Shown here in pieces: positions 10,651 through 22,759 of a stretch of 64,000 nt of DNA (positions are counted from its first letter, which is position 1; every line of letters starts with the position of its first letter). The stretch lies in the NCBI GenBank assembly GCA_001692895.1, contig KV748205.1, positions 1,488,001-1,552,000 on the forward strand, written 5' to 3'. The stretch comes from Cenococcum geophilum 1.58 (taxonomy: Eukaryota > Ascomycota > Dothideomycetes > Gloniales > Gloniaceae). The notes beneath the pieces are model-generated. The model saw nothing but the letters and a program-made list of their open reading frames with translations, had not been told where the DNA came from and searched no databases. Both the position numbers and the translations under genes were made by a program.

Positions 10651-13169
10651 GTACAGTTTGCGCACTATTTATTTATAAGGTAGCGTTTTGCCGCAATTTG
10701 CTATTAGATGCTGCAAACTTGTTGCAAAATGCGCAATTTGCTATTAGGGTGCTGCAAACTTGTTGCAAAACGTGCGTTTTGCGCAAATTGCTATCGACCA
10801 TATACGTCTGCCGCGATCGTACAGTTTGCGGCAATTTGCCGCAAACCGCAACAACGACCCCAAAAAAAAATTTCCTGATGTATCTCCTTATTAAATCTTC
10901 TAAGTATTAGCCTTTAGTTACTTTTGTTAAAATTCGCAGCTTAAGGTAGCTTTAAAATATTTCGTTAGGTACTAAGTATACGTTCTTTATTTTAGACGGT
11001 AGTTCCCTATTATTAGAGTCGTTATTGGTTTAGTTTAACAATTTACCCATATTTTATGGGTTTATTTCATTATTTCTTTCTAGCGTCCTACTACTAGTAG
11101 CAGTTAAGGGGCTTACTAAAATGTCGCGCCCCCTTTTAGATATTGTCTCGCTAGTATTTTCCCCTTTAAAGGTTTTAAAAGATTTAAGATTCTATAGCTA
11201 AGTTAGTAACTTATTATCTACTAGGTTTCCGTTTTCCCTATTAATAGGGTATAAATCTTCTATATAAGGCACTCTTAGTCGTTTTAGAACCCTACTAGGA
11301 CCTATAGGGTCCTTAGCTAGTTATTTATTTAACTATTTTTATATCTCCCCTTTAGTACTTAGGGCACCTAAATAAGGTCTTTTTTTTATAAATATAACAT
11401 TTGCGGAGCGAGTAATTGTGCTATTTTCCGTTAGGATATAGTAGTTCTGGCTTCCTTTAAAGCTAAGGAGTTTACACGGCATTATTTTTATATTAGTAAG
11501 TTTTCGCCGTTTCTTCTCTGGTTTTAGTACTAGGTAGTTATATCCTAGTACTTAGATAAAGGATAAGTCTGGCTTTTTACTATACTAGGCTTTATAAGGT
11601 ATTTTGCTAATATAAGCGCTAGGGCTATAGTTACAGATTTTTATAATAGAGATAAGGATTTCTGGCCACCATTTCTTATATAGGTTTGCGTTTAGTAGCG
11701 TAGGGTAGAGTTTATCTATAAGAATTTTGTTTAAGCGTTTAGCGGCCCTATTCTGTTAATACTGCTCTATAGCTATAACTTTAATATTAATTCCTCTATC
11801 TGCGTAGAAGATCTAGAATTTATTTAAACGGTTTTCTCCTCCCTAGTTAAGTCTAACGCGTTAATAACGGCGTTTAGGTCGGGAGTATTTTTCTATAAAG
11901 CGTTAAAAGCAATAAAAGAACTCGCTTTTCTTAGTAATAGGGTAAGCTTTAGCTATTTATATATAGTTATTAAGAAACGTAACCTAGTATTGGCTTTAGT
12001 TATAGCCTATAACGGGAAAAGGGCTAGCAATATTAGTGTAAATAAATTTAAGTAGGTAAGTTCCTAGTTTAAACTTCTTCTTATATAGCTTTTCTTTTAT
12101 TTATCCTTAGACGCATAAAACGTATACGTAGTTATCTAAAGGTGGGTCCATTCCAGTTGATATTATTTTAAGTTTTTATAGATTTTGCTCCCCTAGGTAA
12201 CCCATTCTTTTGTGCTAGATTTTATACTATATAGTAGTAACTATATAGGCGGTTAGTCCTAGGGGTGGTTCTAATTATTAAATATTAAAAGCGTATAGGC
12301 TATAGAGTAAGAATGCTTTAAATTTTGTTCCTTTTATAGTAATGGTTATATCGTTATTATTAAAACCTATTTTTACTCCTTTTGCCCGCAGCTTTAATAT
12401 AGAGATTAGATTAATACCCCCTTTTAGGACATAGAGAGTATTATATAGGTATAGGTCTACATTTTTATTATTAATAAGGCAGGATAGTTTTATAGTCCTA
12501 ATTGCTTTTAGTATTGCCTACGCTTCTATAAAGCCCCTAAATAGTCTACTAGTATAGCTTTATAGTTCTATAAAGTCTTTTTTCCGGTAGCTGGAGTAGT
12601 AGAAGCAGCCAGAGTTAAGGAAGAAGGTCGCCGTAAGGTTTATGTCTATATCGGCCGCCATAAGGTAAATAGCTTCTATGCTGTCTAATATAGAGTAGCT
12701 TAGTCCTGCTATTGGTTTAATTTCGTTTTTATCTATATATTTATTAGCCTTAGGTTTCTTATTCTCCTTACTATAGGAGTTACTTTATTTTCTCTTTTTT
12801 TCCCTATTCTTTTCTTTATGGTGCTTTCTTTCAAGATCTGGATATAGTTTTTAATATTTATCCTTTATATAATAAAGCCTATAGCAGTGCTCGCAACCCT
12901 TTATCTTTTAGGTATTTTAGGAGATTGCTAATAAAGCAGTCTTATTATCTTCCTATCCCTTTATATTCTATTCTTCCCTTTCTACTACTTATATAGCTTT
13001 ATTAAATATTACGGCTGCTTTTATAATCTTATTTTTTTTTTAATCTCATTCTAGTAGTAGGGAGTGTTTTTAGTAGAAAAAGGTTAGGAATATATTGTAG
13101 TCTAGGCCAAGTCCTATTAGGAATTTATTAACTAAGGAGATTTCACTAATTATATAGTTAGGGTCAAGC

Positions 13170-13593
13170 TGTAACGGAACCTTATAGTAGGTACTACGAT
13201 AGGCTCGTTATTGGGCTAGGTATATAGGTAAAGCAAGTTAAAGTTAACAACGTAATAATAACTAGTGGAGTGGTTGCCTAATAGATTAACTTTAATTGTA
13301 TTCTAAGAATTACTATAAGGAAGGAACTCTCTAGGTAGGGACTAAGGGTCCTTAAATACACAACTGTACTCCTATAAAATCCTTCTTGTACGTAATATAC
13401 GTATACTCTATCTACTCTATTATAGATCTTATAGATTATATAGATTATATAGATTACATTATGTGACCTCGGCTACTATTCCTCGTCATATAGCTCTATT
13501 GGCTCTATCCTAGACCGTGCTTAAATTAACTAACTAGCTTCTTCCGACTCCTCTCCAAGTAGTCGTAACATTGTACTTAAAGCGTCCGTAATA
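13170..13593 (-). repeat. Solo LTR of a gypsy family, inserted in copia gag
   Basis: This 424 bp stretch matches the inverse of the gypsy LTR at 14293-14718 over its whole length. It is flanked by a perfect 5 bp target duplication CAAGC (13165-13169 and 13594-13598). Taking out the LTR and one CAAGC restores a continuous copia gag frame on the minus strand (IIELDPNYIISEISL...). The internal part of the element has been lost, presumably by recombination between its two LTRs. Confidence 0.88.
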
Positions 13594-14292
13594 CAAGCTC
13601 TATAATCTCTATTCGTACTTCTTATAGCTTTTCCGCATAATTTATTACCCCTTTATAGGTGTTTAGGGTAACCTCTTAATAACGTCTTTTAAGGTATTAG
13701 TAGACTGCGCTTCCTATTAGGCGAAAACCTTTTTAAAGCTTAGTAAGGATCTCGTCTACATTTTTAATTTCTTTAACTTCCCTTATGGCATTATAATCGA
13801 GTCTGCTTTAGATAATGTTATATACTCATTCCTATTTATTAAGCCAGGTATTTAACTTAGTTTTATAGGCTGCCTCTAATAGGGTCCCTTATTCTAGTCT
13901 TTTAGCGTTTCGTTTTAGTAGATCTCTATATCTACTTTATGAATTCTATCCATTTTATAGTAGATTTTAGTTTCCTTATCTTATCTAGCCCTTTAGTCCC
14001 TTTCTTATTTATAAAGCTTATCTTCGCTTTAATTATAGATGTCTCTAATATAACTAAAAGAGAGTTCTTAGGCTTGTTAGGGATAGGTTTAATTATTAAG
14101 GCCTAGGGGGTTTAGGACGTTTAAGGGGGGTAGGTAAAGGCGATGCGTTTATAATATCGGGTTTAGAGTCTTTAACGGTAGTAGAGCTTTAAGGCTTTGG
14201 TGTTTCTACTTCTTTAATAGATTCGTATGTGGTTTTAAAGGCTTAAGAGAGTTCTTTATCTATTTTGGTTTTAGAGGTCTCTAGGGTATCTA

Positions 14293-14718
14293 TATTATGG
14301 ACGCTTTAAGTATAATGTTACGACTACTTGGAGAAGAGACGGAAGAAGCTAGTTGGTTAATCTAAGTACGGTCTAGGATGGAGCCGGTAGAGCTATGTGA
14401 CGAGGAATGGTAACTAAGGTCATATAATGTGCTATGTGTTAAATAAGAGGAATGAGAGGAACTTACGTACCTTATGTATAAGACGTACATTATATATAAG
14501 AAGGATTTTATAGGAGTATGGTTGTGTATTTAAGGACCCTTAGTCCCTACCTAGATAGTTCCTTCCTTATAGTAATTCTTAGAATATAATTAGAGTTAAT
14601 CTGTTAGGCAACCACTCTACTAATTATTATTACGTTGTTAACTTTAACTTATATTACCTATACACCTAGCCCAATAATAGGACCCACCGTAGCTCTTGCT
14701 ACAAGGTTCCGTTATATA
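14293..14718 (+). repeat. 5' LTR of the gypsy element
   Basis: Bounded by TATTATGGACGC (an RIP form of TGTTACGGACGC) and GGTTCCGTTATATA. It matches the solo LTR at 13170-13593 (inverse) and the LTR at 61401-61822. Confidence 0.75.
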
Positions 14719-17700
14719 ATTACTACCTAGTTATAGTATTAAGTATAGAAAGTTAAACAATATGCCACCAAAAGCAGCCACTATAACGCCATTGACGGCG
14801 GCAACTACTTTAAGGTTAGGTAACGACACCAATATAGCAGACACTAACTTATAGCAACCTGTAACGGTTGGATAACTATAAGAGATAGTTGACCAGCTAA
14901 TAGAAAATAATGTGACGTTGGAAAATAGGATTAACGGGATAGGCGTAGTAAAGGTTAAGTTACTATCGATTAAAAGATACTTAGGAGAGAGATCGAAGCT
15001 TAAAGGATTTCTTATATAAATGCACTTTAAGGTAGCGCAGGAGGGAGCTAAGCTGGCAATACCTATAGATTAAATAGTATACGCAGGATTATTCTTAATA
15101 GGAAGAGCACTTAAATAGTTCGAGCCTTACCTTATAGAGATCTAGGTAAATGGAATAACGACTACGAACTAAGAGGTACGGTTTATGTTCTTAAGCTGGA
15201 ATAGATTTGTGGAACAACTTATATAAATGTTTGGAGACCTAGAGGTAGTAACTATAGTAGAAAGAAAACTCTAAGATATTACGTAATAAACCTTAGCAAT
15301 TAAGTATATAATATAGTTCCAGACGTTAGTAATATAAGTTAAGTGGAATAATAGGGCGCTTATAGCACAGTATAAATAGGGACTTAAGGCTAAAGTCTAG
15401 GATATAATTATTCTGATAAAAAATACGGATATCCTAAGGGAACTAATAGATTAAGCAATTAAGATTAATAATTAGATCTACTAAAGGGAATAGGCTAAAA
15501 AGGGCTAGAATAGAGTTCTATAGTTGTATAAGGTGTAGAGCACGTAACGACCAAAGCTAAGTTAAAAACTATAGTATGGCGCAGAGCTAATGGACCTAAG
15601 TAGTACTAAAGAAGCCTATAAGAGATGGAGTAAAAAACTATAAAAACCTAGGGGATAAGGATTAAGTAATTAAAGGTCTAAGGAGCAGAGGCCAAACTAA
15701 GGATCCTAGCAGTAGAAGACGTTTAGGTAGACTCTATAGCAAAAGCAATAGTTTAGAGAAGGAGCTTATATAAATTACGGAAAATAGGGTTACTTTGTAA
15801 GGGATTATAAAGATGGTTAGAGATACTATGTAATAAAGGGAATAAGACCAACGGTAGAAGACACATGCGTATAGAGGGATAATAGTGTACTATAAGGAAC
15901 AAAAGAGTATTTAATTAAAAGTTTTGCGTTTTGTTATAATAACGCATGCCAAATTTATAAGGACGCTAAGTATAGCGTAAGCTACTAGCTGTAAGAGCTA
16001 GCACCTATAGAATGCAAAGGAACTAACAAACTAGTTCGCAGATTGGACATTAAGGACGATAAATTTAATGTAGGTAAAACATTCCGTAATAATAAGGTAA
16101 TAAGAGCGGTTTACTAGGAACACGCAGCCATCGGAGATATTATACTAGAAGTAGAGAATAATTCCACTATAAAACAGGGAATATTAGTAGGGATTAAGAC
16201 CCCACTAAACATAGTGTCTATCGCTTTGCGAGGCGTAAGAGAAGTAGGACAGCGAACTACTTCGGCACTTAATAAAGGCAAAAGGCCAAAGGCTTAAGAT
16301 TCTTAAGATGAGATAAGAGATAACTAAGATTCTTAAGATAAGATAAGGCAAGCTTAAGGACCTATAACGGACGATAACCGATAGAGTAGAGCAACGGCTT
16401 AGTTTAGTAACATACGAATAAGCTTAGGATGAAGTTTCCTATAGGTATAAGACTCTTAAGACAAGATAAGTGAAATTTAAGACTTTTAAGACGAGATAAG
16501 AACACTAAATAAGCCTAGATAGACTAAGGCTAGAGCTAAGCTTAAGTTAGAAGTAAGCTCAGGATTAAAGAATCTAAGGGACTAAGAATTTGGAGTATAA
16601 ATCAAAACACTCACAAACAAGAGGCAAGAGGCTTCTTTATAAATTAGAGAATCTGCGATATAAATAGCAACTAGACTAGGAGACAGATATATAAACCTAG
16701 AGGACTTACTAGTAGAATATAGTGTTTAGACTAAAGATTAAAAAGTTAATACTAAGATTAAAAAGTAAGAGAACTTTAAGGATTAGAGTATAAGGCGTAA
16801 ACTAAAGGAAACCATGGAAGAGTTTAGGCAAAGAATTATCGCATAGTAAGAGCAGAAACTAGATAAGAGATCTAGTATATTAGGACGTATAAGGGACAGA
16901 GCACTAGTACGAAAAATCACTAATAGGCCTAGGGCGGGCACACTAAGAGCTAAGTGGCTTATTAAACTGGAAGACGAAGAGGATCTAAGGATCCCTATTA
17001 GGTTTAAAGAACGATATATAAAAGGCTATTACAATATAGTAATAAGAAGATACTTCCTTACGGATAAGCTATATATACTCTAGCAACTATACCAAAAGTG
17101 GTATAGGCAAAGGTATAATAACAAGTAGGAAGATTTCTATATATAGTTAGATAAAAAAGTTATCCAGGACTACCTAATTATAGAAAAGGCTATAACGCAT
17201 ATTAAATGAGCCTTAATTATAATATTAAAAGATTTAGAGAAACGATTAGAGGACTAGAGAAGCGAAAGACATATCTTAGTACCTACGAACAAAGTTATAA
17301 TGTTTAGATCAGTATAATAAAGGTTTAAACTTAAAGATAAAGATAAGTTAAGAGTTAATCTAAAGCACCTAGCACACCACACGTTATTATGGATTGCGTG
17401 CGTGGACGACATATATAAGATATATAAGAATCTAAAGGAAAAGAATCGGAAATACCCTATAAGGATATACTGGATAATAAACGAGCGGTAGTACAGGAAT
17501 GCCAAATACATACATAGATGGCATCCAGCAGAAGTTTAAAAGGAAGGAAGTTTAGTACTTTAACCAGAAAGATTCCTTACGGAAGAATACTTAGACAAAT
17601 AATAGTAGTGGGAATGCCTAAAGAATACGTGTCTATAGTATATTAAAGACAAAAAGTAAACTAGGTATTAGCTAAAGAGCGAGCCAAGTATATAGGGATT

Positions 17701-19395
17701 AAGCAGCTAACAGTTAAGAAAAGTAGAGGCCTATAGGACCAAAGGGAGCTAGTAGTAGAGCCTTAAACCCTTAAAGGAATTCAAGGACGCCACCTAAATT
17801 TATAAGTTAAATAGCAAAATCAGCAGTTTAAGGCGCTAATAGATAGTGGAGTAATAAGAAACCATATCTTGCTAATAGTAGTTAAGAGGATAGGATTACC
17901 TTACAGACAGAAGGAGGAATTTTACCTATTAGTTACAATTTTAGGAGATCCAATAGCCTACAGAGGAGGGATTATTAATCTTAAAACAGGACCTATTTAG
18001 TTAACTATTAAAGGGAGATAAATTAAGATGTCTTTTAATATATTACCATTAGGGAATAATAAGGCGGTATTAGGGATGCCTTAGTTACAGGAATATAATC
18101 TAAAGATTAATTGGATTATAGGTTAGGTCAATATTAGAGATACTTAACGCCGTAAGTTATAATAATAAGCTAAGTTAGTATAGTACTAAGTTAGAGTAAT
18201 ATATAAAGAAACTAAGCGAGGCTTAAGTTATATACTAAAGAGATACTATAAGTACGGTAAGAAACTATAGTTACTAGAAAGTAAGAAGCTGTTAGAGTAT
18301 ATAGTATAGGACTATAAAATAGAATTAGAACCAGGAATAAGTCTAAAATTCTTTTTAATCTATAAGCTTACTAAAAAAGAAGGTAGAGCGTTAAAAGAGT
18401 TTGTCTAGGAAAACTTATAAAAGGGATATATTAGACCATTACAGTTATTAGCGGGTTATCCAGTACTATTCGTACCAAAGAAAAATGGCAAACTAAGGCT
18501 GTGTATTAACTATAGACAGTTAAACAGTATTACTAAAAAGGATAGGTATCCTTTACCCTTAATTAGCGAAATTTAAGATAGGATAGGCAACGTATAAATC
18601 TTTACAAAGATAGATCTAAGATAGGCGTACTATTAGATTAGGATTAAGGAAGGCGACAAATAAAAGGCAGCCTTTAGATTAAAGAAAGGACTATATAAAC
18701 TATTAGTTATATAATTCGGGCTTATAAACGTACTAACAACGTTCTAGAAGCGTATTAACAATATATTAGGAGAATACTTAAATAAATTTGTTATAGCATA
18801 CCTCGATAATATTATTATCTACTTAATAACTAAGGAAGAACACGGGGAACACGTTAAATAAGTCTTAAAGAGACTATAAGAAGAATAAATACTAGTAGTA
18901 ATTAAGAAATACGAGTTCTTTACTAGGAAGACCAATTTTATCGGATTTATTATTAAACTAGGCTAACTTAGTATAGATCTAAAGAAGATTAAAGCTATAG
19001 TAAATTAGTAAGAACTAGAGAACGTTACGTAGTTAAAATCGTTCCTAGGGTTTTGCAATTACTATAGAAGGTTTATAGCGTAGTGGTTAAAGGATATTAA
19101 GCCATTTACGCGGTTAATAAAGAAAGAAGAACTATAGGTATAGGGAGAGGAACAGAGATAACTCTTTAAGAAAGTTAAGGAGTTGTTTACCTAGGAGCTA
19201 GTTCTTAAAATCTATTAACTAGGACTAGAAATGGTTGTAGAGATAGATATATTAAACTATACACTAGGAGTATGCTTTATATAAAGGCACCAAGATAGAT
19301 AGCATCCAGTGGCATATTATAATCGGAAGATAACACCAGTAAATCGCTCATTTAACGCTGCTTAGAGGCTTTCTCTACTAGGATTTACTAGATCC
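14293..19395 (+). mobile_element. Ty3/gypsy retrotransposon (5' LTR, gag, pol part), RIP-degraded
   Basis: The 5' LTR is 14293-14718. Gag starts with ATG at 14761 (MPPKAATITPLTAATT...), and its CCHC knuckle near 15770-15815 reads YINYGK-GYFVRDY. Aspartic protease is at about 17835-18110, with ALIDSGV-x-RNH. Reverse transcriptase is at about 18380-18880 ([11 protein letters not shown], then FVIAYLDNIIIY where YLDD is expected). The start of RNase H lies near 19230-19380, ending in KITPVNRSF. The integrase and 3' LTR are missing: host gene sequence starts near 19395. Stop codons are dense, mostly TAA and TAG where Gln and Trp are expected. The family has two other members here, at 13170-13593 and 61401-63086. 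Confidence 0.88.
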
Positions 19396-20023
19396 AAAGA
19401 CATCCCCGTTGCTAACAGGTTACGCGCAGTTCGCAAATCCACTTTCACCAAATTTTATCCTTGCATCACGGGCCTCTTTGACTCTGACCGACTCTTTTGC
19501 TGCGGCGTGGACAAGAATTGCTGTGCGGACAATTTCACCCTGGATGGGGGCGTGCATTTGCTCCTCGCCGGTCCAGAAATCTGACAACAGCACCTCGAGT
19601 CTCTCCTTGAGCATCTCCCCCTCGTCACCAACTTCCGCCTTCACCAGTGCAGTCGTCTCATCAACAGCAATCTTGACGTCCACATTATGTGCTGATCACT
19701 CGAACGGGCCATCGCCAGTAACGGTCGGCGGTGCGGTCGGCGCCAGCCTCGGCGGTCTCCTTCTAGCCTTTCTCATTTTATTCATCTTCCGAGAGCGCCA
19801 CTGGCGAAACAAAGCCCATTCTCTACAATTGGAGAGCGAAAAGAGGGCTTGGGAACTGCAGCAACTTAGCGGGAAGGTCGGCACTACCGAAAATGCTTAT
19901 CCATTTTACGGAAGTTCGTCCGAGATGCCCACAGACTGGTATCTCATGGTAGAAGCTCCAACAATGGCTGATCCACAGGAAGTATCGGGATACTCTAGTC
20001 ATCCGAAGAGGACGGCAGTATGA
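19390..20023 (+). pseudogene. 5'-truncated cysteine-rich one-pass membrane protein gene
   Basis: Host-type base composition begins at about 19390, where the gypsy element ends. One frame (19393-19586) reads SKDIPVANRL..., then FDSDRLFCCGVDKNCCADNF. The next frame (+1 shift near 19587) reads DNSTSS, a Ser/Thr-rich stalk, a glycine-rich transmembrane helix (GGAVGASLGGLLLAFLILF), then a basic cytoplasmic tail (RERHWRNK) of about 60 residues ending at 20023. The FCC...CC-x-DNF pattern, Ser/Thr stalk and single helix match the intact relative at 23450-24432. The N-terminal cysteine domain and the original start are gone, cut off by the gypsy insertion, so the in-frame ATG at 19409 is not a true start. 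The change of frame is either a frameshift or an unrecognised small intron. Confidence 0.6.
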
Positions 20024-20944
20024 TCTAGGACTTTTCTTTTCTGTACATATTACATTCAATTGTAGAAACCGAGGATTCGCATCCTAATAAAGCCCGATAG
20101 GGAGATATATACGAGATTTGTTTTAGATCTAAGAATTGTGACGAGCCGACCACGGGCTGAGCGAAGACATCGAACTGGCACTATGAAATTCACGACGATC
20201 GAAGTCTTCTGGTCTAGTGAAACAATTCTAATCCCGCTGGACTGTGGTATCGATTCTACGAGCCCGCACTCGCAGGCTGCCATGTCGGATCCGCTAATCT
20301 TCTAGAAGTCCCCTTAGGAAGCCAACATCCCAACGGAAACGAGCCAGTGAGGGGGATAGAAGAAGGCACGTGATACCATCGCTTTCGTTAGCACCTCTTC
20401 CTTCCAATGTTCCTCTCCGCCTACACAGCTTAAGCGACGATGACATGTAGACACCCTTGTCCATTAAACTAAATGCCAAGCAAGACTGGGCCAACCCTAA
20501 GGTTTGCCGAATGTTCACGTTCAGGAATTAATGAAAGCATCGGGAGGCCAGGACGAAAACAGGAGATTTACACCCTGGGGCCCAAAGGCAACAAGCGTCT
20601 CTCGATTTGGATCTCATAGCTGGTGTCTTCCTTAGAGAAAAAGGCGAATAGCTAGATCCCATCGAAGGCTTGAACTTGAAGAGTTCTTCCTGCATCCAGA
20701 AGGAACGAAGACATCTGTTTTATATCTCGCTATTCCTTAGCGAAAGTTGGTAAATAGGAGGTCGAAAAAGTGCCCCGGAAGCTCGGTGACACTGCAACTT
20801 TGGCATAACAATTGCCGGAGAAGAAGTAACAAAGTCCTACGCAACGGCGATTTATCCTGACCGGTGGGTCTTCGTGTCGTGTCCAGAATACGGCCGAAGA
20901 CAGAGGCAGGCACACCTAACAAGAAAACGTATAGATCTTTCGCA
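20024..20944. other. Intergenic, no gene recognised
   Basis: Normal composition, no TA-rich decay. It holds the 3' flank of the truncated membrane protein gene and the 3' flank of the glycosyltransferase gene, which converge. The frames of 60-78 codons on the minus strand have no recognisable domain or splice context. Confidence 0.5.
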
Positions 20945-22438
20945 TTACCGAATAGTTGGTTTTAGCCAACGAGCCTCCTTGCACACATCGCTTGTATCCC
21001 CATCCGTCTTGAAGCCCAACTCTTCCATCCTTTCAACGTTCCAGCCGGATGTAAACTCTGCATTCTTGTCGTTGACAGGCTTTCCAGACATTAAGAATTG
21101 TCCGAATCGACACGTTTCCCCAGAGTAAGAATACTGGAGGCAGTCAGGGTCGGCAGCGCAGGCAGAACTGCATTCTGATATAGAGAAATGGGCACGAGAG
21201 TCGGGGGGTTGAGAGACATCGGAGTAATTATCCCAGAACTCTCGGGTCGGTCCATCGCGAAGGTGGGAATAGGTATAAGTAAGGAGGGTGGAGTGGAGAA
21301 AGGGTTTCTAGCATATTGATATTAGCCATTAATCACAATTTGCAAGGAGCCGTACTCCGAAGTTACGCACCTCGTTATACAGCCTCGTGCGCTCCCACCG
21401 CCATAGTTCCGTCATTTGCTCGGGCGACACTCTATGCAGCGCAAGCAGTGGGATACACCACCTCTCCCCGTTTACTTTAAGTGCATTGAGCTCATCGCCA
21501 GCAAAAGTAGGATACAGCGCCTCGAGTTTCACACCCGTCTTATTCAGAATCGCATAACCAAGCACCGCATCCCCGCAGCAGTCGTTCTTTACCCACTCCT
21601 CGTACTGAACACTTAGCGGAGGTTCGGTAGGATTGCCAACCAAGCGCTTCATTAGTCCCTGTGAAAGCACAGTTCCTGCACCGCCGTACGCAAAGAAGCG
21701 ACCGTAACTTCCCGGGGCCGGCGATCCCATATAATGCATTGTGGCCGGGTCGAGCTGATCGAGCAGGCGAAACAACGTGTCCCAGAAATAGTACACATCA
21801 GTCTCTATAAAGACGTACCAGCTGGCGTGCGGACGCATCTTGTAGGCCTTCTCGACCATGGGCAAAAACTTGAATCGGTCAAGGCGCCAGCCTTCTTTCG
21901 AGTAGCCGACGGCGTCTCCTTGGGATTGAGCTTGCTTTTGAGCGGTATAAGTCTCGAAATCGGAGTTGTTGACTGCGTAGGATAGGGGAAGATCCGCAAG
22001 GATGTCGATGAAGTGATGATTGCCGACCTTTTCTTCGAGGTCAGAAAATACAATTAAGTTAGATATGCAGGAAGTCACGGTCGCGACATGGGCTTTGTTC
22101 TTCGCTGATTCCCCCACGCCAGTTTTCAGAATGATTTGGATGCTGTCAAGGAGCTTAGTAGGGAAGCCTGCACAGAGGTCAGGCGGCTGAGAGCCGCTGC
22201 GTTTCTTGAGAGGCGGGAAAAAGGGCCGGGTCTCCCATGAATAGTACGAAGGTTCATCCTTCGAGTAGTAGAGCGATTCTGCTTTCCCAAGCCATGACGA
22301 TAACGGTTTTAAATTGACTGGATATTGCGAACGGTTGTTGAAGTGACTGATTGTGATCACAAAAATAACGAGGAGAAGAATGGGGATAAAAGTTTTAAAG
22401 GGCCTCCGAAGCAGCCTGGCAGATAGGGAAGTGAGCAT
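20945..22438 (-). CDS. GT31/Fringe-like fungal glycosyltransferase, type II membrane protein
   Basis: Two exons (minus): 22438-21371 and 21307-20945. The 63 bp intron (21370-21308) starts GTGCGT, has a GGCTAAT branch site and ends TGCTAG, and the frame is continuous across it. The product has 476 residues. Residues 1-15 are basic, 16-31 form a signal anchor, and the rest is lumenal. The catalytic region holds ETDVY at 212-216, a DxD-like metal site, and DCCGDAVLGYAI at 286-297, both typical of the fungal Fringe/DUF604 group. The second exon adds a cysteine-rich tail (ECSSACAADPDCLQYSY ... CRF) resembling a PAN/apple-type fold, seen in this family after an FWDNYSD-like segment. It probably transfers a hexose onto glycans in the Golgi; donor and acceptor are unknown. 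The ATG at 22438 directly precedes the anchor. Confidence 0.85.
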
Positions 22439-22465
22439 TGTCAGCCGCCGAAGGACGTACGGACA

Positions 22466-22759
22466 TTAGTCGAAAACGTAAGGATAAATGTTTGGGGTGC
22501 AGTCGGATTCAAGGTCTTTGGGAATCTGATTGAAATGTTGAAGATCAGGAAAGACTTTAACGCGCTGCATCGGGGGTTCGCCTGCGCGGAGTGGGCGGAT
22601 GTGATGCGGCGCGGATGGGGCCAAGTCTTCGGGTACCAGGGGCTCCTGTAAAACGTTGTGGGGTTTGATTCGTTGATATGAAGAGGCGTCGACGTTGCGG
22701 CATGTCCAATATTTCACGCTCAAAGCGTTCTTATCCATCTGAGAAGCTGATCCTGCCAC
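22466..22759 (-). CDS. Small hypothetical ORF upstream of the glycosyltransferase
   Basis: A 97-codon frame ending 27 bases before the glycosyltransferase ATG on the same strand. It is hydrophilic and proline-rich, with no signal peptide, helix or known motif. It could be an upstream frame in the glycosyltransferase leader, an exon of a separate small gene, or chance. Not recognised. Confidence 0.25.
   Translation of the reverse strand: MAGSASQMDKNALSVKYWTCRNVDASSYQRIKPHNVLQEPLVPEDLAPSAPHHIRPLRAGEPPMQRVKVFPDLQHFNQIPKDLESDCTPNIYPYVFD

Larger units (their letters stand above)
8624..10880. mobile_element. TIR element carrying several tandem repeat arrays, inserted in copia
   Basis: Left end CATCAGGAA followed by a T-run and CCGTTGTTGC; right end GCAACAACG, an A-run, then TTCCTGATG. 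These are inverted copies of each other. The copia frame resumes on either side, so this is an insertion. The flanks suggest a TA target (TATAG before, TATCT after), as in Tc1/mariner/pogo-type elements, but the exact duplication is not certain. Inside are a complete 239 bp fold-back unit (8624-8862), a 12 bp array, a 20 bp array, a GGTA/GGCA array and an 18 bp array. Base composition is much less AT-rich than the surrounding copia. No transposase is seen. The long open frames here (for example 8700-9047) are repeats read as codons. Confidence 0.7.
6560..14292 (-). mobile_element. Ty1/copia retrotransposon, RIP-degraded and twice interrupted
   Basis: Read on the minus strand, the order is gag, protease region, integrase, reverse transcriptase, RNase H. 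Gag spans 13600-14200 and 12900-13165, with a knuckle-like CEHCYRLYYIKDKY near 12860-12900. The reverse transcriptase shows PLPNRWVL and VYKLK near 8400-8460 and VYIDN-LLIVGPD near 7970-8020, where intact copia elements have YVDD. A polypurine tract (AGTGGGAG) at 6653-6660 precedes the 3' LTR start, TGTTAAGAATTAACC, at 6652. A repeat-bearing TIR element sits inside at 8624-10880 and a solo gypsy LTR at 13170-13593. The 5' LTR is missing because a gypsy element begins at 14293. Frames are closed throughout by TAA and TAG. Confidence 0.85.

Noticed and set aside
17254..17511. 85-codon minus-strand frame
   Set aside because: It lies antisense to the gypsy pol region. It is low-complexity (Leu, Ser, Tyr, Ile) and arises from AT-rich decay.
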